Source of the DNA: Edaphobacter dinghuensis
Lineage (GTDB): Bacteria; Acidobacteriota; Terriglobia; Terriglobales; Acidobacteriaceae
Direction: 5' to 3'
Assembly (NCBI RefSeq): GCF_014640335.1
Contig: NZ_BMGT01000003.1
Coordinates: 541,149-605,148 of the forward strand
Length of the DNA stretch: 64,000 bases
The translations under genes and the position numbers were made by a program. The notes under the pieces are model-generated. The model searched no databases. It was given only the letters and a program-made list of their open reading frames with translations, and was not told the DNA's origin. Shown here one piece after another: positions 9,241 to 18,168 of the stretch. The first letter of the stretch is position 1. Each line of letters opens with the position of its first letter.

Positions 9241-11286
9241 TCAGGGTAAAACGGCGTCAGAAAGCTGAGAACGCAGGACGTTATCTGCCGACGTCTCCTG
9301 GTCCTTGTACTGCAACTGGTAGAGCTTCCAGTAGAGGCCGCGATGCGTGAGCAGCTCCTGATGCGTGCCACGCTCGCGCAACTGTCCCTTATGCATGACA
9401 AGAATGGTGTCGGCCCGCTGAATGGTAGACAGCCGGTGGGCGATCAAGATAGAGGTCCGTCCTGTGACCATGCGGGAGAGAGCATCGCGCACGCGAAGCT
9501 CCGTGTCGGTGTCCACGGAAGAAGTTGCCTCGTCAAGAATGAGGATTCCGGGGTCGTGAGCCAGAGCGCGAGCAAAGCTGATGAGCTGTTTTTGTCCCGT
9601 AGATAGAGTAGCTCCGCGCTCCTGCACTGGCTCGTCGAACTGTAGAGGCAGCGAACGGATGAAGTCTCCCACGTTGACCTCATCGGCAGCGCATTGCAGG
9701 CGCTCGTCGGTGACCCATTTTGAACCGAGACGGATGTTATCCGCGATCGTGCCGGTGAAGAGAAAGGGGTCTTGCAGCACGACGGCAAAGCGACGACGCA
9801 GGGCATGCATATCCTGCAGCCGCACGTCCACGCCGTCGATGAGGATACTTCCGCGCTGGATATCGTAGAAGCGCATCATCAGACTGATGATGGTCGTCTT
9901 GCCTGCGCCGGTGTGGCCGACGATAGCGGCGGTCTCATTGGGCTCAACGACGAAGCTGACGCCGCAGAGAATCCATTCGATGTCGGCATAGCCGCGCAGC
10001 TCGTCTTCGGTCGCCGACTCCACGCGAAGTCGCTGGGCCTCATCTAGAGTCTGATAGGTAAACCAGACATTGCGGAACTCCACCCGGCCCGAGCGATCGC
10101 CGGAGGTAGGCTCCGGAGGCGACAGTATCTCCGGCTCTGAATCCAGCAACTTGAAGACGCGCTCGCTGGCTGCCATGGCGGCTTGCAGGATGTTGTACTT
10201 CTCGCTGAGGTCCTGAATGGGGCGGAAGAAGCGTTGCGCATACTGAATGAACGCGATCAGGATACCGAGCGTAACCGTAGCTCCCGGCGCGCGCATCGGA
10301 TGCAGAATGTATTCGTAGAACGGCAGGCCGGCGGCCAAAGGAGCGCCAGTGAAGAGAGCGCCGATACCGCCGCGCCAAAGGACCAGCGCAATGGCGATGG
10401 AGCTGAGCAGTTCAACCGCCGGATAGTAGAGGGCGTAGGCGAAGATGGCGTCCTTGAAGGCGTCCATGTGCAGGCGATTGACGGCGGCAAACTCGTCGAA
10501 GGCGCGCTGCTCGCGGTTGAAGAGCTGCACGATGGACATGCCGCTGACATGCTCCTGCATGTAGCTGTTGATCCGCGCAATGGCGGAACGAATGCGGCGA
10601 TAGCTCTCGCGCACATGCTTGCGGAAGATGCCTGTGATGTACAGAATCGCCGGGATAACGGCCAGCGTCAGCAGCGCGAGCGGCCAGCTCATGCGCAGCA
10701 TGATGATGACGATGAAGGCCAGAACGAAGATGTCCTCGAAGATAGCGAGAACGCCCAAGGTAAACATCTCGTTCAGCGCGTCTACGTCAGAAGTGACACG
10801 GGTGACGAGCTTGCCGACGGGATTATGGTCGAAGAAGCCGGGATGCATGTGCTGGAGGTGGCGGAAGATCTGGCTGCGCAGATCGAACATGATCTTCTGG
10901 CCGGTCCACTGCATCAGGTAGGTCTGAACAAATTCGAGAACGTAGGTAATCAGCAAGGCGCTGAGGTAGAGCAGGCCGAGCTGGGTAATGCCGGCCATCG
11001 GCTTCGAGCTGAGGTGATGAGCCAGCCAGGAGAGCTTCTCCGGCGGCGTCTTCGTCATATACGTGTCGACGGCGACTTTTACCAGATATGGACCGGCGAC
11101 ATCGGTTCCGGCCTTGAAGATAATGGCGATGGCCGAGAGTACTACCTGTAGCTTGTAGGGGCGCAGGTAGGTCAGAAGCCTGCGCATGAGACGGCCGTCG
11201 TAAGCTTTTCCTACGATGTCGTCGTCCTGCGCCGCCTTCTTCGCGGCCTCTTTTTGCGCCTTTTTGGATTTCTGCTCGTCAGCCAT
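9241..11286 (-). CDS. MsbA/MdlB-like ABC exporter (fused permease and ATPase)
   Basis: A 681-residue half-transporter: the exporter-type six-helix membrane domain (about residues 40-360) is followed by an ATPase domain with Walker A GHTGAGKTT, signature LSTGQKQL, Walker B ILILDEATSSVDTDTE and switch histidine AHRLSTI. The signature has Thr in place of the usual second glycine of LSGGQ. The linker between the domains contains an acidic insertion (about ATEDELRGYADIEW) not typical of MsbA. Location just upstream of lpxB suggests lipid A or phospholipid flipping, but multidrug exporters of the MdlB type look similar, so no symbol is given. Confidence 0.88.
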   Translation of the reverse strand: MADEQKSKKAQKEAAKKAAQDDDIVGKAYDGRLMRRLLTYLRPYKLQVVLSAIAIIFKAGTDVAGPYLVKVAVDTYMTKTPPEKLSWLAHHLSSKPMAGITQLGLLYLSALLITYVLEFVQTYLMQWTGQKIMFDLRSQIFRHLQHMHPGFFDHNPVGKLVTRVTSDVDALNEMFTLGVLAIFEDIFVLAFIVIIMLRMSWPLALLTLAVIPAILYITGIFRKHVRESYRRIRSAIARINSYMQEHVSGMSIVQLFNREQRAFDEFAAVNRLHMDAFKDAIFAYALYYPAVELLSSIAIALVLWRGGIGALFTGAPLAAGLPFYEYILHPMRAPGATVTLGILIAFIQYAQRFFRPIQDLSEKYNILQAAMAASERVFKLLDSEPEILSPPEPTSGDRSGRVEFRNVWFTYQTLDEAQRLRVESATEDELRGYADIEWILCGVSFVVEPNETAAIVGHTGAGKTTIISLMMRFYDIQRGSILIDGVDVRLQDMHALRRRFAVVLQDPFLFTGTIADNIRLGSKWVTDERLQCAADEVNVGDFIRSLPLQFDEPVQERGATLSTGQKQLISFARALAHDPGILILDEATSSVDTDTELRVRDALSRMVTGRTSILIAHRLSTIQRADTILVMHKGQLRERGTHQELLTHRGLYWKLYQLQYKDQETSADNVLRSQLSDAVLP

Positions 11287-11334
11287 CTAAGTGTCTCTAT
11301 TCTAGATGCTTGGGGCGAGATCAGGATTCTGCAG

Positions 11335-12114
11335 TTATTGCGTTGCAGGCATAGAAACTGCGCCCACGACAGCGCCCGCCCCGGGACGCTGCGCAAATAC
11401 CACAATCCGCATGGTTGATGACGCGGAACTCTCCGGGGCGAGGAGGCTGGCCTTCAACGGGCCGGATGCCAGGTCCTTCAGTTTACCGATCTTTTGCAGC
11501 GATCGAACGACGGCAACATGGTGGAGAACTTGTCCCTTATTTTCGCCGCGTTGGACATTTGTCGTATCGCTGGGATCGACCAGCGCGGCGTAAAGGTCCG
11601 CGTTGGAGAGCATGCCGGGAGAGGCCGAACTGGAGACCGCAAATGAGATATGGCTGCCGTCCAGAGTGAGCTTTGTGAGTGCGAGGTTGATCTTGGCGGT
11701 GCGACCAGAGTTGGTGATAGCGCGAAAGATATGGGGTGCGTCGTTACCGACGAATGGCGCAGTTCCGTCCACGACCATCTGCGGAGTGTAGACGTCATCC
11801 AGATGGAAGCGGAAGCGGTACTGGTTTTGCCGGTCTGTATATTGATGCGAGGAAAAGCGGTCGTGCCAGCCAAGCTGGTCCCAATAATCGACGTGCTCGC
11901 CAAGGGCAATAATCTCTGCATCGGCGACCGGCTGATCCTGCTCCAGCTTGGCGAGCAAAGCGTCGGCTGGCGGGCAGCTCGAACAGCCTTCTGACGTGAA
12001 GAGCTCAACCAGAACGGGAGAGCGTTGATTCTGTGATCCGGCTTGAGCGATGGCTTGCCCAGACATCAAGATAAGCAGGGCTGCGACAGTAGCGAGTGGG
12101 CGAAACCGTGGCAT
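11335..12114 (-). CDS. DUF1223 family secreted thioredoxin-fold-like protein
   Basis: A 259-residue protein with a clear N-terminal signal peptide (about residues 1-24, ending AIAQA). The mature part opens with the DUF1223 hallmark VLVELFTSEGCSSCPPADALL, which carries a CxxC pair like thioredoxin folds, then HVDYWDQLGWHDRFSS and TPQMVVDGTAPFVG. The family is widespread in proteobacteria and acidobacteria; its function is unknown, though a redox role is commonly suggested. It precedes the ABC exporter by 48 bases on the same strand and could be its operon partner. Confidence 0.85.
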   Translation of the reverse strand: MPRFRPLATVAALLILMSGQAIAQAGSQNQRSPVLVELFTSEGCSSCPPADALLAKLEQDQPVADAEIIALGEHVDYWDQLGWHDRFSSHQYTDRQNQYRFRFHLDDVYTPQMVVDGTAPFVGNDAPHIFRAITNSGRTAKINLALTKLTLDGSHISFAVSSSASPGMLSNADLYAALVDPSDTTNVQRGENKGQVLHHVAVVRSLQKIGKLKDLASGPLKASLLAPESSASSTMRIVVFAQRPGAGAVVGAVSMPATQ

Positions 12115-12210
12115 AGTCTTTACCTCTCAGGCGCCTTCTCTAGCATAGAAGGCATATTGCCGTTTGAAACCGCCTTCGTGAAACAATTAGTTTGAGGCGT
12201 TTTCGGCAAA

Positions 12211-13428
12211 ATGGTTACACCGCTTGGAGTCTACATCTCGGTCCCTTTCTGCAAGGCGAAGTGCACCTTCTGCAACTTTGCTTCAGGGGTGTTTGCCGCT
12301 GAGCGAATGCAGCATTATGTTGATCGCGTCTGCGATGAGATCAGTGCGGCGCGCGATGTGGCAGCGAAGTCCGGGGCGCGGCTGCCGGAGTTTGTGGACA
12401 CGATCTACTTTGGGGGCGGAACACCTAGTTTGTTGAGCGCACAACAGTTTCGCCAGATGTTTCAGCGGCTGCGCGGCGAGTTCGAGTTGGCACGCGACGC
12501 CGAGATCACGCTCGAGTGTGCGCCGGGACAGCTCGGCGATGAGACGCTGGACGACCTGCTGCGGCTGGGAATGAACCGCGTCAGCTTTGGGGTGCAATCT
12601 TTCGTTGACCGAGAGACGGCAGCGGTTGGACGCTTGCACACGCAGCGGGAGTGCGAGGCGGAGATTCTGCGAGTCCACAATGCTGGGATTAAGGACATCA
12701 GCATTGATCTGATCGCAGGGCTTCCGTATCAGACGCGGGAGAGCTGGCAGTATTCTCTCGATCAGGCGATTGCCTGTAAAGTCCAGCATGTCAGCGTTTA
12801 TATGCTGGAGGTCGATGAAGAATCGCGCCTCGGCGAAGAGGTTCTCGCAAAAGGAACGCGTTACCATGCGTCGGCGGTTCCTTCCGAGGACGAAAGCGCC
12901 GATTGGTATCAGATGGCTTGTGAGCAGTTCGATGCGGCTGGATTGAGACAGTACGAGATCTCAAACTTTGCGCGCGGGGGCCACGCTTCCCGTCATAACC
13001 TCAAGTATTGGCAGCGTCTTCCTTATATCGGTTTTGGTCTTGATGCTCACTCGATGTTGCCGACCGACGTCGGTGCGGTGCGGTTTGCGAATACCAGCGA
13101 TATGGATGCTTATATCGACAGGCCCGAAGCTGTGTTTCGCCAGCTTCAGAAGAAGAACGCCATCGAGCCGGACTTCGATGTTATCGATCTTGACCGGGCC
13201 TTTGAGGAAGAGCTTTTCCTTGGGCTTCGGCTTACCGAGGGCATCGATCTTCACCGGCTACGGGCAGGATTCGGCGAGACGATGGTTCAGGATGCGATGT
13301 CAGCCTTGCTTGAAGCTCATGAGGCCGGATTGCTGGAGTTGGAGGCCGATCGCATTCGCCTGACGGTGCGGGGGCGCATGGTCTCCAATGAAGTCTTCAG
13401 TCGATTGCTGGTTCCATCCGCCGCATAA
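12211..13428 (+). CDS. hemW: HemW-like radical SAM protein (HemN-related)
   Basis: A 405-residue radical SAM protein. The [4Fe-4S] motif CKAKCTFC (C-x3-C-x2-C) lies at residues 14-21, followed by the glycine-rich DTIYFGGGTPSLL and later GVQSFVDRETAAVGRLH and DLIAGLPYQT. Length and N-terminus fit HemW, a heme-binding chaperone often annotated as oxygen-independent coproporphyrinogen oxidase; true HemN is longer, with an N-terminal extension before the cysteines. The ATG at 12211 begins 96 bases from the divergent DUF1223 gene. Confusion with HemN cannot be fully excluded without alignment. Confidence 0.88.
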   Translation: MVTPLGVYISVPFCKAKCTFCNFASGVFAAERMQHYVDRVCDEISAARDVAAKSGARLPEFVDTIYFGGGTPSLLSAQQFRQMFQRLRGEFELARDAEITLECAPGQLGDETLDDLLRLGMNRVSFGVQSFVDRETAAVGRLHTQRECEAEILRVHNAGIKDISIDLIAGLPYQTRESWQYSLDQAIACKVQHVSVYMLEVDEESRLGEEVLAKGTRYHASAVPSEDESADWYQMACEQFDAAGLRQYEISNFARGGHASRHNLKYWQRLPYIGFGLDAHSMLPTDVGAVRFANTSDMDAYIDRPEAVFRQLQKKNAIEPDFDVIDLDRAFEEELFLGLRLTEGIDLHRLRAGFGETMVQDAMSALLEAHEAGLLELEADRIRLTVRGRMVSNEVFSRLLVPSAA

Positions 13429-13470
13429 CCCTGTATCGCATAATCTTAGACAGGAGTTGCGGGGGTTCCT

Positions 13471-14508
13471 ATGATCGATCTTCGAAGTGACACGGTTACG
13501 CGGCCTACGCCTGCCATGCGCGAAGCGATGCGCGCTGCCGAGGTGGGGGACGATGTCTACGGAGAAGACCCTACCGTTAACAAGTTGGAGAGAGACGCTG
13601 CCGCCTTGTTCGGCAAAGAGGCGGCTCTATTTGTGCCGACCGGAACCATGGGAAACCAGATTGCCATTCGTCTTCATACGCAGCATGGGCAGGAGATTCT
13701 CTGCGAGGCGCGGGCGCATGTCCTCGATTGGGAGATGGCCATGGCCGCGGCCTTCTCCGGATGCCAGTTGCGCCCAGTCGCGGGGGTGCGCGGCGTGCTT
13801 TCATGGGAGCGGATACGGCAGGCGATTGGGCCGAAGCTCTACTATCGTGCCCAGACCGGCCTGGTTTGTATTGAAAATACGCACAATATGGCCGGTGGCA
13901 CAGTTACCCCGCTTGCTACGATGCGAGAGATCTGCAAAGGAGCGCATGAGGCGGGTTTGCCGGTGCATCTTGATGGGGCGCGTATCTTCAACGCTTCGGT
14001 CGCCCTTGGCGTTGGCGTAGCCGAGCTTACCGAAGGCTGCGACACGGTGATGTTTTGCCTGTCGAAGGGGTTGGGTGCTCCGGTTGGCTCGATGTTGCTG
14101 GGCAGTCGAGAGACGATAGATCGGGCTCGCATCTTTCGCAAGGCGCTGGGCGGCGGAATGCGGCAGGTCGGTGTGCTGGCTGCGGCTGGTCTCGTCGCGC
14201 TGCACGAGATGACGGCGCGGCTGGCTGACGACCATGCCAACGCTCGTCTGCTGGCTGAGGCGGTTGCGGCTGAGCCGAATGCCGGGATCGATCTGGCTGC
14301 GGTTGAGACCAACATTGTCATCTTCGATCTTCGCGGCGATGGCGATGCAGCAGCATTCTGCGCCGAGTTGAAGAGAAAGGGCGTGTTGGCCAGTGCGATT
14401 GGGCCGCGCTCGATTCGGTTTGTGACCCACTATGACGTTGACCGGGAGGCTTGCACGAGAGCGGCTGACGTTGTGGCCGAGACGCTGCGGGTCTGCCCGA
14501 CGGCTTGA
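13471..14508 (+). CDS. ltaE: low-specificity L-threonine aldolase
   Basis: A PLP enzyme of fold type I (345 residues) that cleaves L-threonine or L-allo-threonine to glycine and acetaldehyde. Visible features are the N-terminal [19 protein letters not shown], the [13 protein letters not shown] motif, [10 protein letters not shown] for cofactor binding, and the PLP lysine region [14 protein letters not shown]. The start is preceded by CAGGAG and GGGGG. It lies 42 bases after the hemW-like gene on the same strand and may be cotranscribed. Confidence 0.93.
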   Translation: MIDLRSDTVTRPTPAMREAMRAAEVGDDVYGEDPTVNKLERDAAALFGKEAALFVPTGTMGNQIAIRLHTQHGQEILCEARAHVLDWEMAMAAAFSGCQLRPVAGVRGVLSWERIRQAIGPKLYYRAQTGLVCIENTHNMAGGTVTPLATMREICKGAHEAGLPVHLDGARIFNASVALGVGVAELTEGCDTVMFCLSKGLGAPVGSMLLGSRETIDRARIFRKALGGGMRQVGVLAAAGLVALHEMTARLADDHANARLLAEAVAAEPNAGIDLAAVETNIVIFDLRGDGDAAAFCAELKRKGVLASAIGPRSIRFVTHYDVDREACTRAADVVAETLRVCPTA

Positions 14509-14690
14509 ACCTTGTCGCTTTGAAGGTACCCTCCCCGGTAGACTTTAGTCGCAAAGTATTCATTACAAAGGGTTTAAATTTCAAAGTCTTGATTCTAAAT
14601 GTGTTAGCTTCTAGTTGTTGATTCTAAGGTAGTTATTCTTGGATTGAGCAGATTTAGAAGAACGAGCAAAGGCAACAGCAACTACGGTGG

Positions 14691-14714
14691 TTCTTCGCTG
14701 CGCTCAGAATGACG
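14691..14714. repeat. short GC-rich intergenic repeat, copy 1
   Basis: The segment contains TTCGCTGCGCTCAG and ends in AATGACG. It resembles the core of the segment at 14971-15002. The copy number in the genome cannot be judged from this window. Confidence 0.45.
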
Positions 14715-14970
14715 AGCGTTCTGAGTGGTTCTATGGCATCTGCGAGACAACTTGGCTGATGACTCTGCTTTTTTTCCTGTTTCTATTATCGAGGATTGGC
14801 AGGAACTCTTTTGCAATGGATATCTTGCTTGTTTTGTTTGAGTTGATGGGTTTTGGAGCTTGACAGAGTTTTTGCCAGCGCGTTTAGGGTTTTTCTGCCA
14901 TAGATGCTTGAAAATGCAATATTTATCTGAAGATGTTTATGCTGCGCTTCGGATAAAAATACAGGGGTCT

Positions 14971-15002
14971 CTCCACTCCGCTGCGCTCCGGTCGAGATGA
15001 CG
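14971..15002. repeat. short GC-rich intergenic repeat, copy 2
   Basis: The segment contains TCCGCTGCGCTCCGG and ends in GAGATGACG; a partial echo (CTCCGGTCGAGAT) occurs again near 15060. It is related to the segment at 14691-14714. Confidence 0.45.
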
Positions 15003-15121
15003 TGCAGTTGCAACGTGCGTTCCGGTTGAGGTGAGGTGGATTATGGGTTGGACTGCGGCTCCGGTCGAGATAGCGGTAGTTGGGGACGTTGAGCGATGCT
15101 CTACCGTATGAGGCTTGCGGC

Positions 15122-16915
15122 CTAGTCGCCGCCTGCGTTGATGGTGGGTTTGGTGGCGAGGAAGACACTGACAGAGGTGCCGTGGGTGGCTTCGTCGGTG
15201 TTGCTGGCCAGTTCGATGGTGCCGCCGTGTTTGGTGACGATGCCGCGGCTGACCCAGAGGCCGAGGCCGGTGCCGCGCTCGCCTTTGGTGGTGAAGAAGG
15301 GCTGGAAGAGGTGGGGGCGCACCTCATCAGGAATGCCCATGCCGTTATCCGTAATCATGACTGTGGCGCCAGCTTCCTGCTTGTGGCCGTCGATCGAAAG
15401 CGCAGGCTGGGGCCTGAGGTTTACGCGTACATTGCCGCCGGGACCGGCAGCTTCGGCGGCGTTGGCGATCAGGTTGGTAAAGACCTGCCGTAGCTCGGCG
15501 GGGAAGGCATCGACCGCAATGCCGGATGGAAGATCGGCGTGGATGTTGACGCGTTCATCGGTGAGCCGGCGCTCCATCAGCAGAAGGATCTCCTGCAGCA
15601 TGTCTTTGAGGTCGACCAGGACGGGAGCTTTGGACTCGCGATAGAGGCCGAGCATGGCCCGGCTGATCTGGGTGACGCGCGCCAGCTCCTGTTCGGCCAT
15701 ATCCATGAACTGGACAGACTCCTCTTCGGTGACTCCGTTGCGCATGAGGTAGAGCAGGTTGGAGACGGAGTCGAGAGGGTTGTGGATCTCGTGTGCGATG
15801 GTTGCGGCAAGGCGTCCAGCGACTGCCAGTTTCTCGTTTGCCAGCAGGGCGTCCTGTGTTTTGCGCTCCAAAGTGATATCGCGAAAGACCATGACGACAC
15901 CGGCGATACCGTCGGTGCGGTCGCGGATGGGTGCGCCGCTGTCGGCGATGTGCAACTCGGTCTTGTCTTTGCGAACCAGGATGGTGTGATTGCCGAGGGC
16001 GATGATACGGTTGAGCCGCTTGACCTTGGAGACGGGATTTTCCATCGGGGTGCGGGTGGTTTCGCTGATGATGTGAAAGATGGTTTCAAGCGGTTTGCCG
16101 AGTGCTTCGGCCTGCGTCCAGCCGGTGAGCTCGACGGCCACGGGGTTCATCATCTGGACCCGGCCTTCGGTGTCGCAGGTGATGACGCCATCGCCGATGG
16201 AGGCCAGAGTGGTGCGTAGTTGCTGCTCGGACTGAAAGATCTCCTCGGCGCGTCGACCTAAGACGTCGAGCGAAGTCTTATAGGCGTCGGAGACGGCGTG
16301 GAGACGGTTGCGGGTGAACAGGCCGATGAAGATGCCGACGCAGAGGGCGAGCACAAGCAGCAGCCACTCCATGTGGCGAACCTGATATTGCCAGAGGTGG
16401 ATGCGTGCGGCTCGCCGCTGCTCGGCGTTGTGGGTGGTATCGGAGAGGTCCTTGCGGATATCGTCCATCATCGACTTGCCGCGCAGGTTCAGGTCTACAT
16501 CGCGCACCTGTCCTCCGGCCTGAATGGTAGCGATGACGGGCAGGGCGAAGGCATCGACCCAGAGCTGGTGCTTGTTAACTAAATCGTCGATGTAGCGCTT
16601 CTCGATATCATCGAGGCCCGGCATGTTCTTCATCTTGTCGAACTCGGCCTGCAGGCGCGGCGAGGCGTCGAGATAAGGCTGGAGAAAGCGCGCGTCGGAG
16701 GTGTTCTCGTAGCCGCGGAGAGCCGACTCTTCGTTAAGGATGAGAGTGTTGATGCGGCTGACCTGAGAGATGTGGGCGTCCGATTGCTGAATCAGCCGGA
16801 CGGTCGAGTTAGCTCCCTGGATTTGCAGGTAGAGTGCAACGGCGGCCAGCAAAAGCGCGATGACCGGCAATAAAAATACCTGCCGCAGGATGCGATTGAA
16901 TTGATTTAGATTCAC
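15122..16915 (-). CDS. membrane sensor histidine kinase (CHASE3-PAS-HisKA-HATPase)
   Basis: A 597-residue sensor kinase. Membrane helices at about residues 12-31 and 183-202 enclose a CHASE3-like periplasmic domain (NEESALRGYENTSDARF). A PAS domain follows (about 245-350), then the phosphoacceptor helix AATIAHEIHNPLDS and an HATPase domain with N box NLIANAAEAA, G1 DNGMGI and G2 GERGTGLGL. The start is GTG at 16915 with GGAGG six bases upstream. A receiver-only gene ends 12 bases before it on the same strand, so the two form a two-component pair without a DNA-binding output; the signal is unknown. Confidence 0.9.
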   Translation of the reverse strand: MNLNQFNRILRQVFLLPVIALLLAAVALYLQIQGANSTVRLIQQSDAHISQVSRINTLILNEESALRGYENTSDARFLQPYLDASPRLQAEFDKMKNMPGLDDIEKRYIDDLVNKHQLWVDAFALPVIATIQAGGQVRDVDLNLRGKSMMDDIRKDLSDTTHNAEQRRAARIHLWQYQVRHMEWLLLVLALCVGIFIGLFTRNRLHAVSDAYKTSLDVLGRRAEEIFQSEQQLRTTLASIGDGVITCDTEGRVQMMNPVAVELTGWTQAEALGKPLETIFHIISETTRTPMENPVSKVKRLNRIIALGNHTILVRKDKTELHIADSGAPIRDRTDGIAGVVMVFRDITLERKTQDALLANEKLAVAGRLAATIAHEIHNPLDSVSNLLYLMRNGVTEEESVQFMDMAEQELARVTQISRAMLGLYRESKAPVLVDLKDMLQEILLLMERRLTDERVNIHADLPSGIAVDAFPAELRQVFTNLIANAAEAAGPGGNVRVNLRPQPALSIDGHKQEAGATVMITDNGMGIPDEVRPHLFQPFFTTKGERGTGLGLWVSRGIVTKHGGTIELASNTDEATHGTSVSVFLATKPTINAGGD

Positions 16916-16927
16916 TGTCCTCCGGTT

Positions 16928-17302
16928 TTAAGCTCGACTTAGAGGTTGCAGAAGACTGCCTAACTTGTCCAGAAGAACGGGGGGACCTTCTCCCTTGGTC
17001 ATGCACATGTCTACCATAGAGAGCACGTCGGAGGGCAGGCCAATATAAGCGGAGAGGAGCAGGATGGGGATATGGGGCTTGACCTGGCGCATCTTCGCAG
17101 CCACCTCGCCTCCATTCATTCCCGGCATGGAGTAGTCGAGCACAACGCAATCGATGGGTTCGCTCATGAATAACTCGAGTCCGGCAGAACCGTTGGGCGC
17201 CGTCAGAACACGATACCCTGAGCGCTCCAACAATATCTTGCGAACCTTCAGGCCGATCAGTTCGTCATCGACACAAAGGACGAGATGGGATTTTTGCTCC
17301 AT
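16928..17302 (-). CDS. single-domain response regulator (receiver)
   Basis: About 124 residues forming only a CheY-like receiver: acidic pocket VDDE, phosphoacceptor aspartate in VVLDYSMPGMNG, Ser in LLLSAY, and conserved lysine in MTKGEG. There is no output domain, so it probably acts by protein contact or in a phosphorelay with the kinase encoded 12 bases downstream. The ATG at 17302 is chosen over the TTG at 17308; neither has a strong ribosome binding site. It is transcribed divergently from phoB. Confidence 0.85.
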   Translation of the reverse strand: MEQKSHLVLCVDDELIGLKVRKILLERSGYRVLTAPNGSAGLELFMSEPIDCVVLDYSMPGMNGGEVAAKMRQVKPHIPILLLSAYIGLPSDVLSMVDMCMTKGEGPPVLLDKLGSLLQPLSRA

Positions 17303-17410
17303 AGGCAATCGATTCGCAGCAGCTGCTATTTAAGGATAACGCCTGGCGTATAAAAGTAACATTCCCTTAATGAGTGACTCTAACGATTCATCGTACGTTA
17401 GCAATGTTTT

Positions 17411-17449
17411 GGTCACGGTAGGTTAATCTGACGGTAACACTGAGGTTAC
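17411..17449 (+). promoter_or_regulatory. candidate Pho box repeat array before phoB
   Basis: Four related half-sites follow each other: GGTCAC (17411), GGTTAA (17421), GGTAAC (17433) and GGTTAC (17444), with steps of 10, 12 and 11 bases. Direct repeats phased near 11 bp are typical of PhoB/PhoP binding, and the half-sites resemble those before pstS. The last repeat ends only about three bases before the TTG start at 17453, so binding could repress, or the true start may lie further downstream. Confidence 0.45.
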
Positions 17450-17452
17450 AAA

Positions 17453-18157
17453 TTGAGTCAGACGATCTTTGTATTGGAAGATGATGCCGATATCTCGCGC
17501 CTGGTGCAGTATCACCTTGAGAGTGCCGGCTACACCGTTCGCGTCTATTCAACCATCGGCCAGATTGTTCCCGATGCCGACCGGCAGCCACCGTCGCTCT
17601 TTCTGCTGGATATCATGGTGCCGGGGGGCGATGGACTGGATCTGTGCCGCAGGTTGCGTCAGAACCCGACGCTGAGTGTAATCCCCATTATCTTTCTGAC
17701 GGCTCGCGCGGCGGAGAATGATCGCGTGCAGGGCCTTGAGATGGGCGCGGATGACTACATCACCAAACCGTTTGCCACACGAGAGCTGATAGCTCGTGTA
17801 AAGGCTGTGTTGCGCCGGTTCGAACGGCCGACTTCGCCGTCGATTCTGAAGTTTGAAAACGTTGAGATTGATGCAGGTGCGATGCAGTTGCGCGTCAACG
17901 GTGAGTTGGTGACGACGACAGCAACCGAGTTCCGTTTGCTGGACTATCTCGCACGACATCCGGGACGAGTTTTTAGCCGCGATCACCTGCTGGACGCTGT
18001 ATGGGGCGATGCCCGGTTTGTTACTCCGCGTTCGGTCGATGTCTATGTTCGTCGCATTCGCGAAAAAATCGAAGCCGACGCCGAGAGCCCGCGCTATTTG
18101 AAGACGATGCGCGGAGCGGGATACCGCTTTGAAATTCCTAAGACTTCGCAGTCCTGA
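17453..18157 (+). CDS. phoB: phosphate regulon response regulator PhoB-like (OmpR family)
   Basis: A 234-residue regulator: an N-terminal receiver (acidic pair in LEDDADISR, phosphoacceptor in FLLDIMVPGGDG, lysine in DDYITKPFATREL) and a C-terminal winged helix of the OmpR/PhoB type (TATEFRLLDYLARHPGRVFSR, RSVDVYVRRIREKI, RGAGYRFE). The start is TTG at 17453 with TGAGG upstream. The PhoB identity is inferred from the downstream phoR-like kinase (11 bases away) and the pst-phoU genes. It probably activates pstS under phosphate limitation. Confidence 0.9.
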   Translation: MSQTIFVLEDDADISRLVQYHLESAGYTVRVYSTIGQIVPDADRQPPSLFLLDIMVPGGDGLDLCRRLRQNPTLSVIPIIFLTARAAENDRVQGLEMGADDYITKPFATRELIARVKAVLRRFERPTSPSILKFENVEIDAGAMQLRVNGELVTTTATEFRLLDYLARHPGRVFSRDHLLDAVWGDARFVTPRSVDVYVRRIREKIEADAESPRYLKTMRGAGYRFEIPKTSQS

Positions 18158-18168
18158 GTGTAGGTGCA

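Larger units (their letters stand above)
14509..15121. other. 613-bp stretch without a gene; contains dispersed-repeat-like segments
   Basis: No convincing reading frame is present between the threonine aldolase and the converging histidine kinase gene. The left half is AT-rich. Two GC-rich segments (14691-14714 and 14971-15002) share the core CGCTGCGCTC and end in ATGACG; they look like copies of a short dispersed intergenic repeat. No clear terminator was found for either flanking gene. Confidence 0.6.

Noticed and set aside
10183..11151. 322-codon open frame on the + strand
   Set aside because: It lies entirely within the ABC exporter gene on the other strand; the product is a low-complexity E/D/R/A-rich shadow without any motif or ribosome site.
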